Shown piece after piece: positions 42,847 to 52,227 of a DNA stretch of 64,000 nt. The translations under genes were made by a program, and so were the position numbers. Each line of letters begins with the position of its first letter. The first letter of the stretch is position 1. The DNA comes from F0422 sp003992255. Its GTDB lineage: Bacteria; Bacillota; Negativicutes; Veillonellales; Veillonellaceae. The notes under the pieces were generated by a model. That model ran no database searches. It saw only the letters and a program-made list of their open reading frames with translations, and was not told the DNA's origin. The stretch spans positions 1 through 64,000 of the forward strand of contig NZ_RQVA01000005.1 in the NCBI RefSeq assembly GCF_003992255.1, read 5' to 3'.

Positions 42847-44043
42847 ATGTCTACTACAACAAGACCTCATATAGATGATCCATGTTGGACTTATCGCCCT
42901 CATATGGACCAAATTGAAAGCCCTATTTTAGACACTGTATTACGAGAACGGGAACACTATACGTATGACCACTATACGGCTGATGATGTGCGCCGTGCTC
43001 TCAAAGAAGATACCATTGATGTAGAGGGACTAAAAGTCTTGCTTTCTCCGGCGGCAGAACCTTTCTTAGAGGACTTGGCAGAGAAAGCAAAAGCAGTGCG
43101 TACACGATACTTTGGAAACTCTGTCTATTTGTTTACCCCCTTATATATTTCGAATTATTGCGATAACCTGTGTGTGTACTGTGGATTTAACTGTAAAAAC
43201 CAAATTCATCGAGCTAAATTAGATGAAGCAGGCATTGAAGAAGAACTAAAGAGTATTGCAAAAACAGGATTGCAAGATATTTTAATTCTTACTGGTGAAA
43301 GTGAGCGTCATAGTCCCATTTCGTACATTGGTCGTGCCTGTGAATTGGCAAAAAAATATTTTAAAGTAGTAGGTGTTGAAATATATCCTGCTAATGTGGC
43401 AGATTATGAATACTTGCGAGCATGTGGCTGTGATTATGTGACTGTTTTTCAGGAAACCTATGACTGGGAAAAGTATAAAACATTGCATCTACTGGGCAAT
43501 AAAAGTGTATTTCCTTACCGACTAGAAACGCAAGAGCGTGCTTTACGAGGCGGTATGCGTGGTGTTGGGCTAGCCGCTTTGTTGGGATTGGACAATTTTA
43601 GAAAAGATGCCTTTGCCACAGCCTTGCATGCACATCTATTGCAGCGAGCCTATCCCCATGGAGAAATTAGTATTTCATGCCCTCGACTTCGACCGATCGT
43701 CAATGATGATACTATTAACCCCGGTGATGTAGGGGAAGCTCAATTATTGCAAGTGATTCTGGCTTATCGCTTGTTCTTGCCTTATGCCAATATTACAATC
43801 TCGACTCGTGAGACGGCTCGATTCAGAAATGGCGTATTGCCCTTGGCAGCGACAAAACTTTCAGCTGGCGTGAGCACAGGTATTGGAGAACATTCCTCAG
43901 AAGAAAAGAAACAAGAAGAAGGGGATGCTCAATTTGAAATCGCTGATAGTAGAACGGTAGCGGAAGCAATGGAAGATGTGAAAGCCCTAGGTATGCAAGT
44001 GGTGATGAGTGATTATGTGGATGTACTTTATGAAGAGCGATAA
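42847..44043 (+). CDS. thiH: 2-iminoacetate synthase ThiH (radical SAM)
   Basis: A 398-residue radical SAM enzyme that cleaves tyrosine to dehydroglycine for thiazole synthesis. The cluster cysteines are C105, C109 and C112 in YCDNLCVYCGFNCKN. LTGESERHSPISYI, VFQETYDWEKYKTLH and ISTRETARFRNGVLPLAATKLSAG (blocks) are ThiH-typical. It lacks the C-terminal CX2CX22C motif of HydG, which separates it from the hydG gene at 8.6 kb. It overlaps the next gene by about 14 nt. Confidence 0.94.
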   Translation: MSTTTRPHIDDPCWTYRPHMDQIESPILDTVLREREHYTYDHYTADDVRRALKEDTIDVEGLKVLLSPAAEPFLEDLAEKAKAVRTRYFGNSVYLFTPLYISNYCDNLCVYCGFNCKNQIHRAKLDEAGIEEELKSIAKTGLQDILILTGESERHSPISYIGRACELAKKYFKVVGVEIYPANVADYEYLRACGCDYVTVFQETYDWEKYKTLHLLGNKSVFPYRLETQERALRGGMRGVGLAALLGLDNFRKDAFATALHAHLLQRAYPHGEISISCPRLRPIVNDDTINPGDVGEAQLLQVILAYRLFLPYANITISTRETARFRNGVLPLAATKLSAGVSTGIGEHSSEEKKQEEGDAQFEIADSRTVAEAMEDVKALGMQVVMSDYVDVLYEER

Positions 44044-44746
44044 TCCAACCATAGATACCTTAGTACTTATTACGAATCGACAGCTACTAAATGATGACAT
44101 TAGCCTAGATTTATATGGACAAGCTTTGTCACGTGGCATAGAAAAGATTAAACAGAATGATAAGGCTGTAGATGACTTGGAAGAAGGCAACTGGATGGGG
44201 AAGTTTCCGCACTTGTACACCCTGTGTCGTGACACAGACCTCCCATTTGAGGAGTATCTCCAGCTCTGTGATACCATTGGTAGTACCGTGGTATACCATG
44301 GTAAGGGTATTACGAATCGAGAGCAATTAAGGATTGTCTTGGAAAAAGCAAAACGAATTCATATGCCAAGCAACCTACTACGGTATTGGCAATCGGAACA
44401 GCAAGAACTGTGGAATACATTGCAACAACAGTGGGCCCATGTTGCACTATGGAGCACAATTCATGATGAAGAAGATGTCCAGTTGTTAACATCGTTGCCA
44501 ATCCCCAATTTGGAGTGTGTCTTGATTAGCCCAATCTTTTCCACAGTATGTAAAGAGGGACATCCTGGTATCGGTGTTAGTAGAGGGGAAATATTACTAC
44601 AACAAATACAGAATCATTACCCATATGTCAAAGGCATTGCATTAGGTGGTATACATAAGAATAATTATATTGAATGCTTACTTCATACATTCAATGGCGT
44701 AGCTATTATGTCTGATTTCATGAAGCAAGTGCATAGTAATATATAG
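44030..44746 (+). CDS. Divergent ThiE/TenI-like protein
   Basis: A 238-residue protein. It opens LVLITNRQLLNDD and its C-terminal third resembles ThiE/TenI (ISPIFSTVCKEGHPGIG, IALGGIHKNN, GVAIMSDFMKQ). The middle, where ThiE has the QLREK and IND phosphate/Mg motifs, is unrecognisable (WMGKFPHLYTLCRD, GSTVVYHGKGITN). It may be a TenI-like aromatase or an inactive relative rather than thiamine phosphate synthase. ATG 44030 overlaps the thiH stop; ATG 44021 is also possible. Confidence 0.65.
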   Translation: MKSDNPTIDTLVLITNRQLLNDDISLDLYGQALSRGIEKIKQNDKAVDDLEEGNWMGKFPHLYTLCRDTDLPFEEYLQLCDTIGSTVVYHGKGITNREQLRIVLEKAKRIHMPSNLLRYWQSEQQELWNTLQQQWAHVALWSTIHDEEDVQLLTSLPIPNLECVLISPIFSTVCKEGHPGIGVSRGEILLQQIQNHYPYVKGIALGGIHKNNYIECLLHTFNGVAIMSDFMKQVHSNI

Positions 44747-44752
44747 ATGTAA

Positions 44753-44968
44753 GAACGCCATACACTTCGGAGCAAATCTCAGTGGAACGTAAATTTGTGG
44801 AGAAGTGTATGGCGTTCGCCCCTTACGCTCTAGGCACGAAAGCGGGGAAAGAACGCCATAAACAGCGGAGCACTCTCAGTGGAACGTAAATTTGTGGAGA
44901 AGCGTATGGCGTTCTCACCTTACGTTCTAGGTGCAAAAGCGGGGAAAGAACGCCATAAACAGCGGAGT
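44753..44968. repeat. Tandem 97-98 bp palindromic repeats after the thi operon
   Basis: About 2.2 tandem copies. In copy 1 GAACGCCATACACTTC (44753-44768) pairs perfectly with GAAGTGTATGGCGTTC (44802-44817); copy 2 (44851-44914) has GAACGCCATA with TATGGCGTTC; copy 3 is a fragment from 44948. The inner CGGAGCAAATCTCAG and TTTGTGGAG are, on the opposite strand, like the core of the repeats at 25.5, 29.8, 30.1 and 61.9 kb. The spacer with AAGCGGGGAAA is repeated too. Confidence 0.75.
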
Positions 44969-45026
44969 TTGCAAAACATGGCTCAATCCTGTAAAATAGA
45001 TAGGTAAAGAAGTAAAAGGAGGATCT

Positions 45027-45965
45027 ATGTTACTATCCATTGTTGTGCCTGTATATAACGAAGAAGATAACATTCGAAAATTTTATACGACAGTAAAAGA
45101 AGTATTGCAAACTCTTGACTATGACCATGAAATTATTTTCGTTGATGATGGGTCGAGTGATGATAGTGCAGCTATGTTGCGCTATATTGGTAAAGAAGAT
45201 CCGAAGGTAAAAGTATTGCTCTTAGCGCGTAACTTTGGGCATCAATTGGCATTGACTTGTGGGCTTGATTATGCCAAAGGTGATGCGGTGATTACTATGG
45301 ATGGAGATATGCAACATCCACCAGAGTTGATTCCTGAGTTAGTTAAACATTGGGAGGAAGGAGCCGATGTGGTTCGTACCATTCGTGACTCTACAGAAGA
45401 TGCAAGCTGGGCCAAATCCTTTACGTCTAAATACTACTATAAGATATTAAATAAGTTAGCCAATGTACCTATCGTTGAGGGTGGATCCGATTTCCGTTTG
45501 ATGAATCGCAAATCTTTAGAAGTCTTGAAAACATTTCGAGAACATGGCAGATTCTTGCGTGGCATCGTAGGTGACTTAGGGTTTGTACAGCATGAATTCC
45601 ATTTTGTGGCCCCTCCACGATTTGCAGGGACTTCAAAATTTAGCGTTAAGAAAATGATGCGCTTTGCCTTAGATGGAATTACGGCATTTTCACGAGTGCC
45701 TTTGCGTTTGGCGCTGTACATTGGACTATTATGTGGACTATTGAGCCTCATTATGATTGGACATATTCTATTCGTTCATTTCTTCTCCGATAATGTTATC
45801 AGCGGTTGGGCTACACTTGGTGTGGCAATCTTCTTCTTAGGAGGTGTACAACTAGTGGGTATTGGTATTATCGGTGAATATGTAGGACGAATTTTTGAAG
45901 AAGTGAAACAACGACCATTATATTGGGTGAAAGATGCCATAAACTGCGACTTAGAACGTAAGTAA
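45027..45965 (+). CDS. Family 2 glycosyltransferase (GtrB/DPM1-like)
   Basis: A 312-residue enzyme with a GT-A domain: LLSIVVPVYNEEDNIRKFY, EIIFVDDGSSDDSAAML, ARNFGHQLALTCGLDYAKGD and the DXD-like TMDGDMQHPPELIP. Two C-terminal transmembrane segments (about residues 230-290) follow, as in polyprenyl-phosphate glucosyltransferases of the GtrB/ArnC type. It probably transfers a sugar onto undecaprenyl phosphate for surface-glycan modification. RBS AAAAGGAGGAT precedes ATG 45027. Confidence 0.9.
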   Translation: MLLSIVVPVYNEEDNIRKFYTTVKEVLQTLDYDHEIIFVDDGSSDDSAAMLRYIGKEDPKVKVLLLARNFGHQLALTCGLDYAKGDAVITMDGDMQHPPELIPELVKHWEEGADVVRTIRDSTEDASWAKSFTSKYYYKILNKLANVPIVEGGSDFRLMNRKSLEVLKTFREHGRFLRGIVGDLGFVQHEFHFVAPPRFAGTSKFSVKKMMRFALDGITAFSRVPLRLALYIGLLCGLLSLIMIGHILFVHFFSDNVISGWATLGVAIFFLGGVQLVGIGIIGEYVGRIFEEVKQRPLYWVKDAINCDLERK

Positions 45966-45991
45966 GCAGATACACTACGAGAGGAGTCTCT

Positions 45992-46852
45992 ATGACAGGG
46001 TATACAAAGAAATGCCTAATACTTGCTGCATTTGTAGGTGTATTAGGTGCCTCTGTACAAGGGGCGTATCAATATGGTGATACGGGAAGTGAGATTGTAG
46101 CCATTCAAAAAAAGCTGATTGCAGCAGGCTACAAAGCACGAGAAACAGGCGAATATGATGCCAATACAAAGTGGGCCGTACGATTGTATCAAAAAGATCA
46201 GGGCTTGCCAGTAGATGGTATCTTAGGGGATACGACCTACAAAAAACTGATGGGTAAACCGATGCCTAGCGCTACCAAAACAGTGTCAAAGGTGAAAGAA
46301 ATTTCTAAAAAAGATGCAGAATTGATGGCGAAAATCCAAGCGAAAAAAGAAGGCAATTCAAAAGCCATTACGACATCTGTGAAGCAACAAAAGAAACCGA
46401 CTACACAAGGCAAACCTGCAACGGTTCAAGTGAAACATAAGGTGACGAATCATACAGCGAAACCATTGCGAACTGTACCAGTTTCAGGGAATGTAAAGGA
46501 AATATTGACCTATGCAAATACCTTTACAGGAGTACCGTACAAATTTGGTGGTACTACGCCAGCAGGTTTCGATTGCTCTGGATACATTCGTCATGTCTTT
46601 CAGAAAGTGGGCGTTCAATTGCCGCGCCAAGCGGATGAACAATACACGGTGGGAAAAAAAGTAGAGAAACAAAATTTGCAACCCGGCGATCTAGTGTTTT
46701 TTGAAACCTATGAACCAGGCGTTTCCCATTCGGGTATTTATATTGGAGATGGACAGTTTATCAGTGCCACATCCAGTAGCGGTGTTGCCGTAGCAGATAT
46801 TGATGATAGCTATTGGGGACCACGCTATGTAGGCGCTAAACGCGTACTATAA
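45992..46852 (+). CDS. Exported NlpC/P60 peptidoglycan hydrolase with peptidoglycan-binding domain
   Basis: A 286-residue protein: signal peptide (about residues 1-25), PG_binding_1 domain (QYGDTGSEIVAIQKKL to GLPVDGILGDTTYKKLMG), a Lys/Thr-rich linker, and an NlpC/P60 domain starting at about residue 170. The catalytic Cys is C195 in GFDCSGYIRHVF and the His is H246 in VSHSGIYIGDG. It would cleave D-Glu/DAP bonds in stem peptides. RBS GAGAGGAG precedes ATG 45992; a terminator follows. Confidence 0.92.
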   Translation: MTGYTKKCLILAAFVGVLGASVQGAYQYGDTGSEIVAIQKKLIAAGYKARETGEYDANTKWAVRLYQKDQGLPVDGILGDTTYKKLMGKPMPSATKTVSKVKEISKKDAELMAKIQAKKEGNSKAITTSVKQQKKPTTQGKPATVQVKHKVTNHTAKPLRTVPVSGNVKEILTYANTFTGVPYKFGGTTPAGFDCSGYIRHVFQKVGVQLPRQADEQYTVGKKVEKQNLQPGDLVFFETYEPGVSHSGIYIGDGQFISATSSSGVAVADIDDSYWGPRYVGAKRVL

Positions 46853-46857
46853 TACAC

Positions 46858-46890
46858 AAGCTGTAATGATACTGTCATTACAGCTTTTGC
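46858..46890 (+). terminator. Terminator after the NlpC/P60 gene
   Basis: AAGCTGTAATGA (46858-46869) pairs perfectly with TCATTACAGCTT (46875-46886), a 5-nt loop, followed by TTG. Confidence 0.8.
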
Positions 46891-46923
46891 CATATATGCG
46901 GTTGCAACATAAAGGAGTTAACT

Positions 46924-47634
46924 ATGACACACGCAGGCATTCATATACAAGATGTGCAATTTTCTTATGGAACACAGCCGGTCATTCACAATATGACCAT
47001 TACGATTCCCAAAGGTGAATTTTTGCTCGTGGTGGGACCCAATGGTTCTGGTAAAACTACATGGCTTCGCATGGTAGCAGGCTTATTAGAACCTACGGCA
47101 GGACACCTCTGTTTAGATGGAATTAGTCCCAAAGAAGCACAAATGAAAGGGCTTATTCACTTAGTGCCGCAAATTTACAATAAAAATGCAGCCCAATTTC
47201 CAGCTACCGTAGAAGAAGTGGTAGGACTGGCTTTGTTTCATGTGCCGAAGAAAGATAAAAAAGGGTGGATTCTGGATGCTTTGAAATTAGTTGGCATGCA
47301 AGAGTTTTTAACTCGTCGTATCGGTGAACTCAGCGGTGGACAACAACAACGTGTTATGCTAGCCCAAGCATTAGCGCGTAAACCGAACTATATCTTACTA
47401 GATGAACCGACCAGTGGCATCGATTACGAAACAAGTAAGAAAATTTATGAAGTGTTGCGCTCCTTAAAAAATGAAAATATTACCGTTATTATGGTTACCC
47501 ATGATGTAACGGAAGCAATGGAAGTGGCAGATACGATTTTATGTGTGGATGGACATGCATGTTACTATGGACCTTGCGAAGGCTTTATGGATAGTCATCA
47601 AGGATCTCGGTTGGCATGGCATGTAGGAGGCTAA
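46924..47634 (+). CDS. Metal ABC transporter ATP-binding protein (ZnuC/MntB type)
   Basis: A 236-residue ABC ATPase: Walker A GPNGSGKTT, signature LSGGQQQRVMLAQAL, Walker B YILLDEPTSGID and H-loop VTHDVTEA. Similarity to ZnuC-type proteins (VPQIYNKNAAQFPATVEEVV) and the adjacent ZnuB-like permease indicate zinc or manganese import. RBS AAAGGAG at 46912-46918. No substrate-binding protein gene lies next to it in the window. Confidence 0.88.
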   Translation: MTHAGIHIQDVQFSYGTQPVIHNMTITIPKGEFLLVVGPNGSGKTTWLRMVAGLLEPTAGHLCLDGISPKEAQMKGLIHLVPQIYNKNAAQFPATVEEVVGLALFHVPKKDKKGWILDALKLVGMQEFLTRRIGELSGGQQQRVMLAQALARKPNYILLDEPTSGIDYETSKKIYEVLRSLKNENITVIMVTHDVTEAMEVADTILCVDGHACYYGPCEGFMDSHQGSRLAWHVGG

Positions 47635-47635
47635 T

Positions 47636-48439
47636 ATGGACATTTTATCCTATACATTTATGCAACGTGCATTCTTAGCAGGGGTGATTGTAGCCCTTAT
47701 GTGTCCCTTAATCGGTATGTTCATCGTCATTAAACGACAATCCATGCTCGGCGATGGATTAGGGCATATTGCATTTGCTGGTGTGACAGGGGCATCCTTG
47801 TTGAAAGTATATCCACCGCTAGGAGCCATCGTATTGACAGTGACCTCTGCGCTGGGGATAGAATTAGTACGCCGTTACCAAAAACAATATGCAGATATGA
47901 TTATGGCTTTATTCTTTTATGGCGGCCTATCCTTAGCCATCGTATTTTCTACGATGGTAAAGATGCCTAGTACAGGATTATTGAATTTCTTGTTTGGTAG
48001 TATCTTGACGGTGACCATGACAGATATTTATAGTATCGGCATTGTAGCGATCGTAGTGGGTATTATTATGAAATTTGTCTATCATTCCTTAATGCTCACT
48101 TCTTTTGATGAAGAAATTGCTCGTACCGTAGGTATCAATGTAAATCGTGTCAATATGATCTTTGCTGTATTAACTGCCTTAGTCGTTGTGATGGGGATGA
48201 CTGTAGTAGGGATTCTGTTGATCAGTGCCCTTATGATTGTGCCCGTTGCCTCTGCTCATTTATGGAAACGAGGATTTAAAGCTACATGGGGCATTGCCAC
48301 CGTATACTCCGTACTATCTGTCATTGGTGGACTATGCAGTGCCTTTTGGCTTGATTTTGCACCAGGTGGTACTATTGTATTAACGGCCATAGGACTCTAT
48401 GTCATTACATTTTTTGTGACCATGGTACAAGGAAAGTAG
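47636..48439 (+). CDS. Metal ABC transporter permease (ZnuB/ABC-3 family)
   Basis: A 267-residue membrane protein with about eight transmembrane segments. FMQRAFLAGVIVALMCPLIG, RQSMLGDGLGHIAFAGVTG and the C-terminal GMTVVGILLISALMIVPVASAH are typical of the ABC-3 family of Zn2+/Mn2+ permeases. It begins 1 bp after the ATPase stop. The metal cannot be decided. Confidence 0.9.
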   Translation: MDILSYTFMQRAFLAGVIVALMCPLIGMFIVIKRQSMLGDGLGHIAFAGVTGASLLKVYPPLGAIVLTVTSALGIELVRRYQKQYADMIMALFFYGGLSLAIVFSTMVKMPSTGLLNFLFGSILTVTMTDIYSIGIVAIVVGIIMKFVYHSLMLTSFDEEIARTVGINVNRVNMIFAVLTALVVVMGMTVVGILLISALMIVPVASAHLWKRGFKATWGIATVYSVLSVIGGLCSAFWLDFAPGGTIVLTAIGLYVITFFVTMVQGK

Positions 48440-48498
48440 ATACTTTCAGCGCCGTATATGATATAATAAAAGCAATAGACAATTTTAGGAGGGAAACC

Positions 48499-51108
48499 AT
48501 GACAGGAAATGAATTACGCCAAGCGTATTTGAATTTTTTTGAAAGTAAAGGACATTTAAAGCAAGAGAGTTATTCTCTTGTTCCAGATAACGACCCATCT
48601 TTATTATTAATCGGTGCAGGTATGGCACCGTTGAAACCGTTTTTCACAGGTAAATTAGTGCCACCTTGTACACGAATTACGACAAGCCAAAAGTCAATTC
48701 GTACAGGTGATATTGAAAACGTAGGACGTACAGCACGTCACCATACATTCTTTGAAATGTTGGGTAACTTCTCTTTTGGTGATTATTTCAAAAAAGAAGC
48801 CATCCATTGGGCATGGGAATTCTTAACAGAAGTCATCAAACTAGATAAAGAAAAATTATACGTTACTGTATATCCAGATGACCAAGAAGCATACGATACA
48901 TGGCACAATGAAATCGGGTTACCAGAAGACCATATCAGTCGTTTGGAAGATAATTTCTGGGAAATTGGCGAAGGTCCATGTGGTCCAGATAGCGAAATTT
49001 TCTACGACTTAGGACCAGAACGTGGTTGCGATGATCCGAACTGTGCACCAGGTTGTGACTGTGATCGCTTCCTTGAAATTTGGAACCTTGTATTCACACA
49101 GTTTAACCGTACAGCAGAAGGTACGTACGAACCATTAGCTAAGAAAAATATCGATACTGGCGCTGGTTTAGAACGTTTGGCATCTGTATTGCAAAATAAA
49201 GAAAGTAACTTTGAAACAGACTTGATTTTCCCAATCATTGAGGCCACAGCGAAAAAAGCTGGTGTTACGTATCATACTGATGCGAGCACAGATATTTCTT
49301 TAAAAGTTATTGCTGACCATATTCGTGCTATTGTAGCATTGATTGCTGATGGTGTATTACCATCCAATGAAGGCCGTGGATATGTACTTCGCCGTATTTT
49401 GCGCCGTGCTGTTCGCCATGGTCGCCTATTAGGCATTCAAGGACCATTCTTGGTACCATTAGTAGATATCGTAGTAGATATCTTGGGTGGAGCTATCACG
49501 AACATCGTGGAAAAACAAGACTTCGTCAAACGAGTGGTGGCAAACGAAGAAGAACGATTCAACCAAACATTGGCATCTGGTCTTGATATGTTAAGCCAAT
49601 TGTTGGATACATTAAAGGCTGATGGTACGACTACTGTACCAGGTCAAGATGTATTCAAGTTATATGATACTTACGGATTCCCTTGGGAATTGACAGAAGA
49701 AATTGCTCACGAAGCAGGCTTCACCATCGACCAAGCCGGTTTTGAAAGTGCCATGAACGAACAACGTACTCGTGCTCGTGAAGCTCGTGAAGATGTAGAT
49801 GCAAAAGTGGCCACTCCAGATATTACACATTTATCCAATGAACATATTTCTGATGATGAAAGTGCTGCAGCATCCACAGTACTTCTTATCGGTGAAGGGG
49901 CGAAAGCTATCGACCGTGCTGAAGATGGCCAAGATGTGACGATCATCGTAAAAACGACTCCATTCCATGCAGAAGGAGGCGGACAATTAGGTGATACAGG
50001 TTTCATTGTAGGTCCATTGGGTAAAGTAGAAGTACATACAGCGAAAAAATTACCAGAAGGCACTACTTACCATGTAGGGACTGTGGTAGAAGGTAGTATT
50101 TCTGTGAACGACGAAGTAACATTCGCAGTGGATGTAGAACGCCGTCAACATATGGCACGTAACCATACAGCAACACATTTATTGCATGCTGCATTGCGTT
50201 CCGTATTGGGGACGCACGTTAACCAAGCAGGTTCCTTAGTAACGCCTGATTACTTGCGTTTTGACTTTACACATTTCTCTCCAGTGACAGCAGAAGAATT
50301 ACAAACTATTACGAACATGGTGAACGAACAAATTCTTCGTGCTTCCACATTGGAAGTAGAAACTATGTCCATTGATGCAGCGAAAGCAAAAGGGGCTATG
50401 GCATTGTTCGGTGAAAAATATGGTTCCGAAGTACGTGTCGTATCTGTGCCAGAATTCTCCATCGAATTGTGTGGTGGTTCTCACGTAGAAAATACAGGCT
50501 TTATCGGTCAATTCCGTATTACATCTGAAGGCGGTATCGGATCTGGCGTACGTCGTATCGAAGCTGTTACAGGTAAAGCAGCTCTTGCGTTAGCACAACA
50601 AGAAGAACATACAGTCAAATCTATAGTTTCTCTTGTGAAAGCAAAATCGCAAGAAGTAGTAGGTAAAGTGCAACAAGTGCTTGATCATGCGAAAGCCGTA
50701 GAGCGTGAGTTAGAGCAAGTGAAAAAAGAATTGAATAGCGGCAACCTTGATGGTCTCTTAGCTAGTCAATTCACAGTAGGCGATGTGACAGCTGTAGTAG
50801 CGTCTGTACCAGTATCTGATATGGGCGAATTGCGCGATATGGCGGACATGGTTCGTGACAAAATCGGCTCTGGCGTAGTTCTTTTGGGCGCAGCTGGTGG
50901 CGATAAAGTAAACTTCGTCTGCATGGCTACGAAAGATGTAGTGGGCAAAGGCATCCATTGCGGTAACATCGTAAAAGCAGCAGCCCAAGCCGCTGGTGGC
51001 AATGGCGGTGGACGTCCAGATATGGCACAAGCTGGTGGTAAAGACCCAGCGGCGATGGACCAAGCCTTAGCAGCAGGTAAAGAAGCAATCCAATCTATGG
51101 TTGGATAA
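48499..51108 (+). CDS. alaS: Alanyl-tRNA synthetase
   Basis: An 869-residue class II synthetase. The aminoacylation domain opens with MTGNELRQAYLNFFESKGH and contains FFEMLGNFSFGDYFKKEA; the editing domain has the zinc-site HTATHLLHAAL and IELCGGSHVENTG; the C-terminal DHHA1-type domain ends GGNGGGRPDMAQAGGKDP. The length is normal. RBS AGGAGGGA precedes ATG 48499; no T-box leader fits in the 60-bp gap upstream. It heads the conserved alaS-ireB-ruvX-yrzB series. Confidence 0.97.
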   Translation: MTGNELRQAYLNFFESKGHLKQESYSLVPDNDPSLLLIGAGMAPLKPFFTGKLVPPCTRITTSQKSIRTGDIENVGRTARHHTFFEMLGNFSFGDYFKKEAIHWAWEFLTEVIKLDKEKLYVTVYPDDQEAYDTWHNEIGLPEDHISRLEDNFWEIGEGPCGPDSEIFYDLGPERGCDDPNCAPGCDCDRFLEIWNLVFTQFNRTAEGTYEPLAKKNIDTGAGLERLASVLQNKESNFETDLIFPIIEATAKKAGVTYHTDASTDISLKVIADHIRAIVALIADGVLPSNEGRGYVLRRILRRAVRHGRLLGIQGPFLVPLVDIVVDILGGAITNIVEKQDFVKRVVANEEERFNQTLASGLDMLSQLLDTLKADGTTTVPGQDVFKLYDTYGFPWELTEEIAHEAGFTIDQAGFESAMNEQRTRAREAREDVDAKVATPDITHLSNEHISDDESAAASTVLLIGEGAKAIDRAEDGQDVTIIVKTTPFHAEGGGQLGDTGFIVGPLGKVEVHTAKKLPEGTTYHVGTVVEGSISVNDEVTFAVDVERRQHMARNHTATHLLHAALRSVLGTHVNQAGSLVTPDYLRFDFTHFSPVTAEELQTITNMVNEQILRASTLEVETMSIDAAKAKGAMALFGEKYGSEVRVVSVPEFSIELCGGSHVENTGFIGQFRITSEGGIGSGVRRIEAVTGKAALALAQQEEHTVKSIVSLVKAKSQEVVGKVQQVLDHAKAVERELEQVKKELNSGNLDGLLASQFTVGDVTAVVASVPVSDMGELRDMADMVRDKIGSGVVLLGAAGGDKVNFVCMATKDVVGKGIHCGNIVKAAAQAAGGNGGGRPDMAQAGGKDPAAMDQALAAGKEAIQSMVG

Positions 51109-51161
51109 TCGTATTCATAGATGCGACTTTCAGTAGAACACTTAGGATAAGGAGGGATTAT

Positions 51162-51422
51162 ATGAATCTTTCAGATAAAACAATGGTGATTAAACCGGTA
51201 CAAACAACGCCGTTAACACCAGAACAAGTATTTCAACATGTGTTCCAAGCATTGGCAGAAAAGGGATATAATCCGATTAGCCAAATTACAGGATATCTAA
51301 TTTCTGGAGATCCAACGTATATTACAAGTTACAACAATGCACGTAAAGATATTCGTAGTATCGAACGTGATGAACTCATTGAAGAGCTTGTGAAAGAGTA
51401 TGTGAAAGCGAAACAGTTATAA
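51162..51422 (+). CDS. IreB-family regulatory phosphoprotein (UPF0297)
   Basis: An 86-residue protein with the family segments VFQALAEKGYNPISQITGYLISGDPTYITSY (in blocks) and NARKDIRSIERDELIEELV. In enterococci IreB is phosphorylated by the IreK kinase at N-terminal threonines; TMVIKPVQTTPLTP here offers Thr residues in the same region. AGGAGGG precedes ATG 51162. The stop overlaps the ruvX start (TAATG). Confidence 0.93.
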   Translation: MNLSDKTMVIKPVQTTPLTPEQVFQHVFQALAEKGYNPISQITGYLISGDPTYITSYNNARKDIRSIERDELIEELVKEYVKAKQL

Positions 51423-51832
51423 TGCGTATTATGGCACTTGATGTGGGAAGTCGGACCATTGGTGTAGCATGCAGTGATGCTCTGTATATTACAGCACAAG
51501 GCATCGAAACCATTCGCCGCACATCTCACGAAAAAGACTTTCAGCGTATAGCGGAATTAATCCGTGAATATGAGGTAGACACCATTGTGGTGGGCATGCC
51601 GAAAAATATGAATGGTACCAAAGGGGAACGAGCGGAAAAAACAGAAGCCTTTGTAGAGAAGATGAAAGAAGTCATCTCCACCCCGGTTGTATTTTGGGAT
51701 GAACGCTTATCTACAGTGATGGCAGAAAAATCCCTTATCGCCGCTGATGTAAGTCGTAAAAAACGTAAAGAAGTCATTGATAAGATGGCAGCAGTTGTTA
51801 TCTTACAAGGCTATTTAGATAGTCGTTCATAA
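51422..51832 (+). CDS. ruvX: Holliday junction resolvase-like protein (YqgF/RuvX)
   Basis: A 136-residue RNase H-like protein. MALDVGSRTIGVACSD carries the first metal-binding Asp; VVGMPKNMNGTKGERAE and WDERLSTVMAEK the others. It is implicated in pre-16S rRNA 5' processing in several bacteria, although named after RuvC-like folds. It overlaps ireB by 1 nt and ends 10 bp before the DUF1292 gene. Confidence 0.93.
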   Translation: MRIMALDVGSRTIGVACSDALYITAQGIETIRRTSHEKDFQRIAELIREYEVDTIVVGMPKNMNGTKGERAEKTEAFVEKMKEVISTPVVFWDERLSTVMAEKSLIAADVSRKKRKEVIDKMAAVVILQGYLDSRS

Positions 51833-51842
51833 GGAGGTTACT

Positions 51843-52115
51843 ATGATCGAGCAAGGGTATGAAGGTGAAGTTTCTGTTATCGTCATTGAAGACGAAAATG
51901 GAGAAGAAAGATATTATGAAGAAGAAATGTTGATTCAACATGATGGAAAAGCATTTGCCATTCTAGTATCTCTTCCACCAGAAGAAGAAACAGAACATGA
52001 TGAGCCAGAAGTGATCATCGCACGCATTGATGACGAAGAAGGAGAGCAAGTATATGTAGCTCCAACAGATGAAGAATTCGATGCAGTGATTAAGTTGTAT
52101 GAAGAAATGGACTAA
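51843..52115 (+). CDS. DUF1292 protein (YrzB type)
   Basis: A 90-residue highly acidic protein: VSVIVIEDENGEERYYEEEMLIQHDGKAFAILV (in blocks), DDEEGEQVYVAPTDEEFDAVIKLYEE, the DUF1292 pattern. Function unknown. AAGGAGGTT precedes ATG 51843. It closes the alaS series and is followed by a terminator. Confidence 0.9.
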   Translation: MIEQGYEGEVSVIVIEDENGEERYYEEEMLIQHDGKAFAILVSLPPEEETEHDEPEVIIARIDDEEGEQVYVAPTDEEFDAVIKLYEEMD

Positions 52116-52123
52116 TTAGTCTT

Positions 52124-52172
52124 TAGGGCTGTAACAGATTGTCGAAAAGGCAGGTCGGTTACAGTCCTTTTT
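52124..52172 (+). terminator. Terminator after the DUF1292 gene
   Basis: AGGGCTGTAAC (about 52125-52135) pairs with GTTACAGTCCT (about 52158-52168, one G-U pair) across a 22-nt loop, followed by TTTTT. It separates the alaS series from the large paralogue. Confidence 0.75.
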
Positions 52173-52227
52173 CCGTATAGTGGTAATCATGTTTAGAAAT
52201 AATGAGTATAGTGGAGAACTAAGAGAT

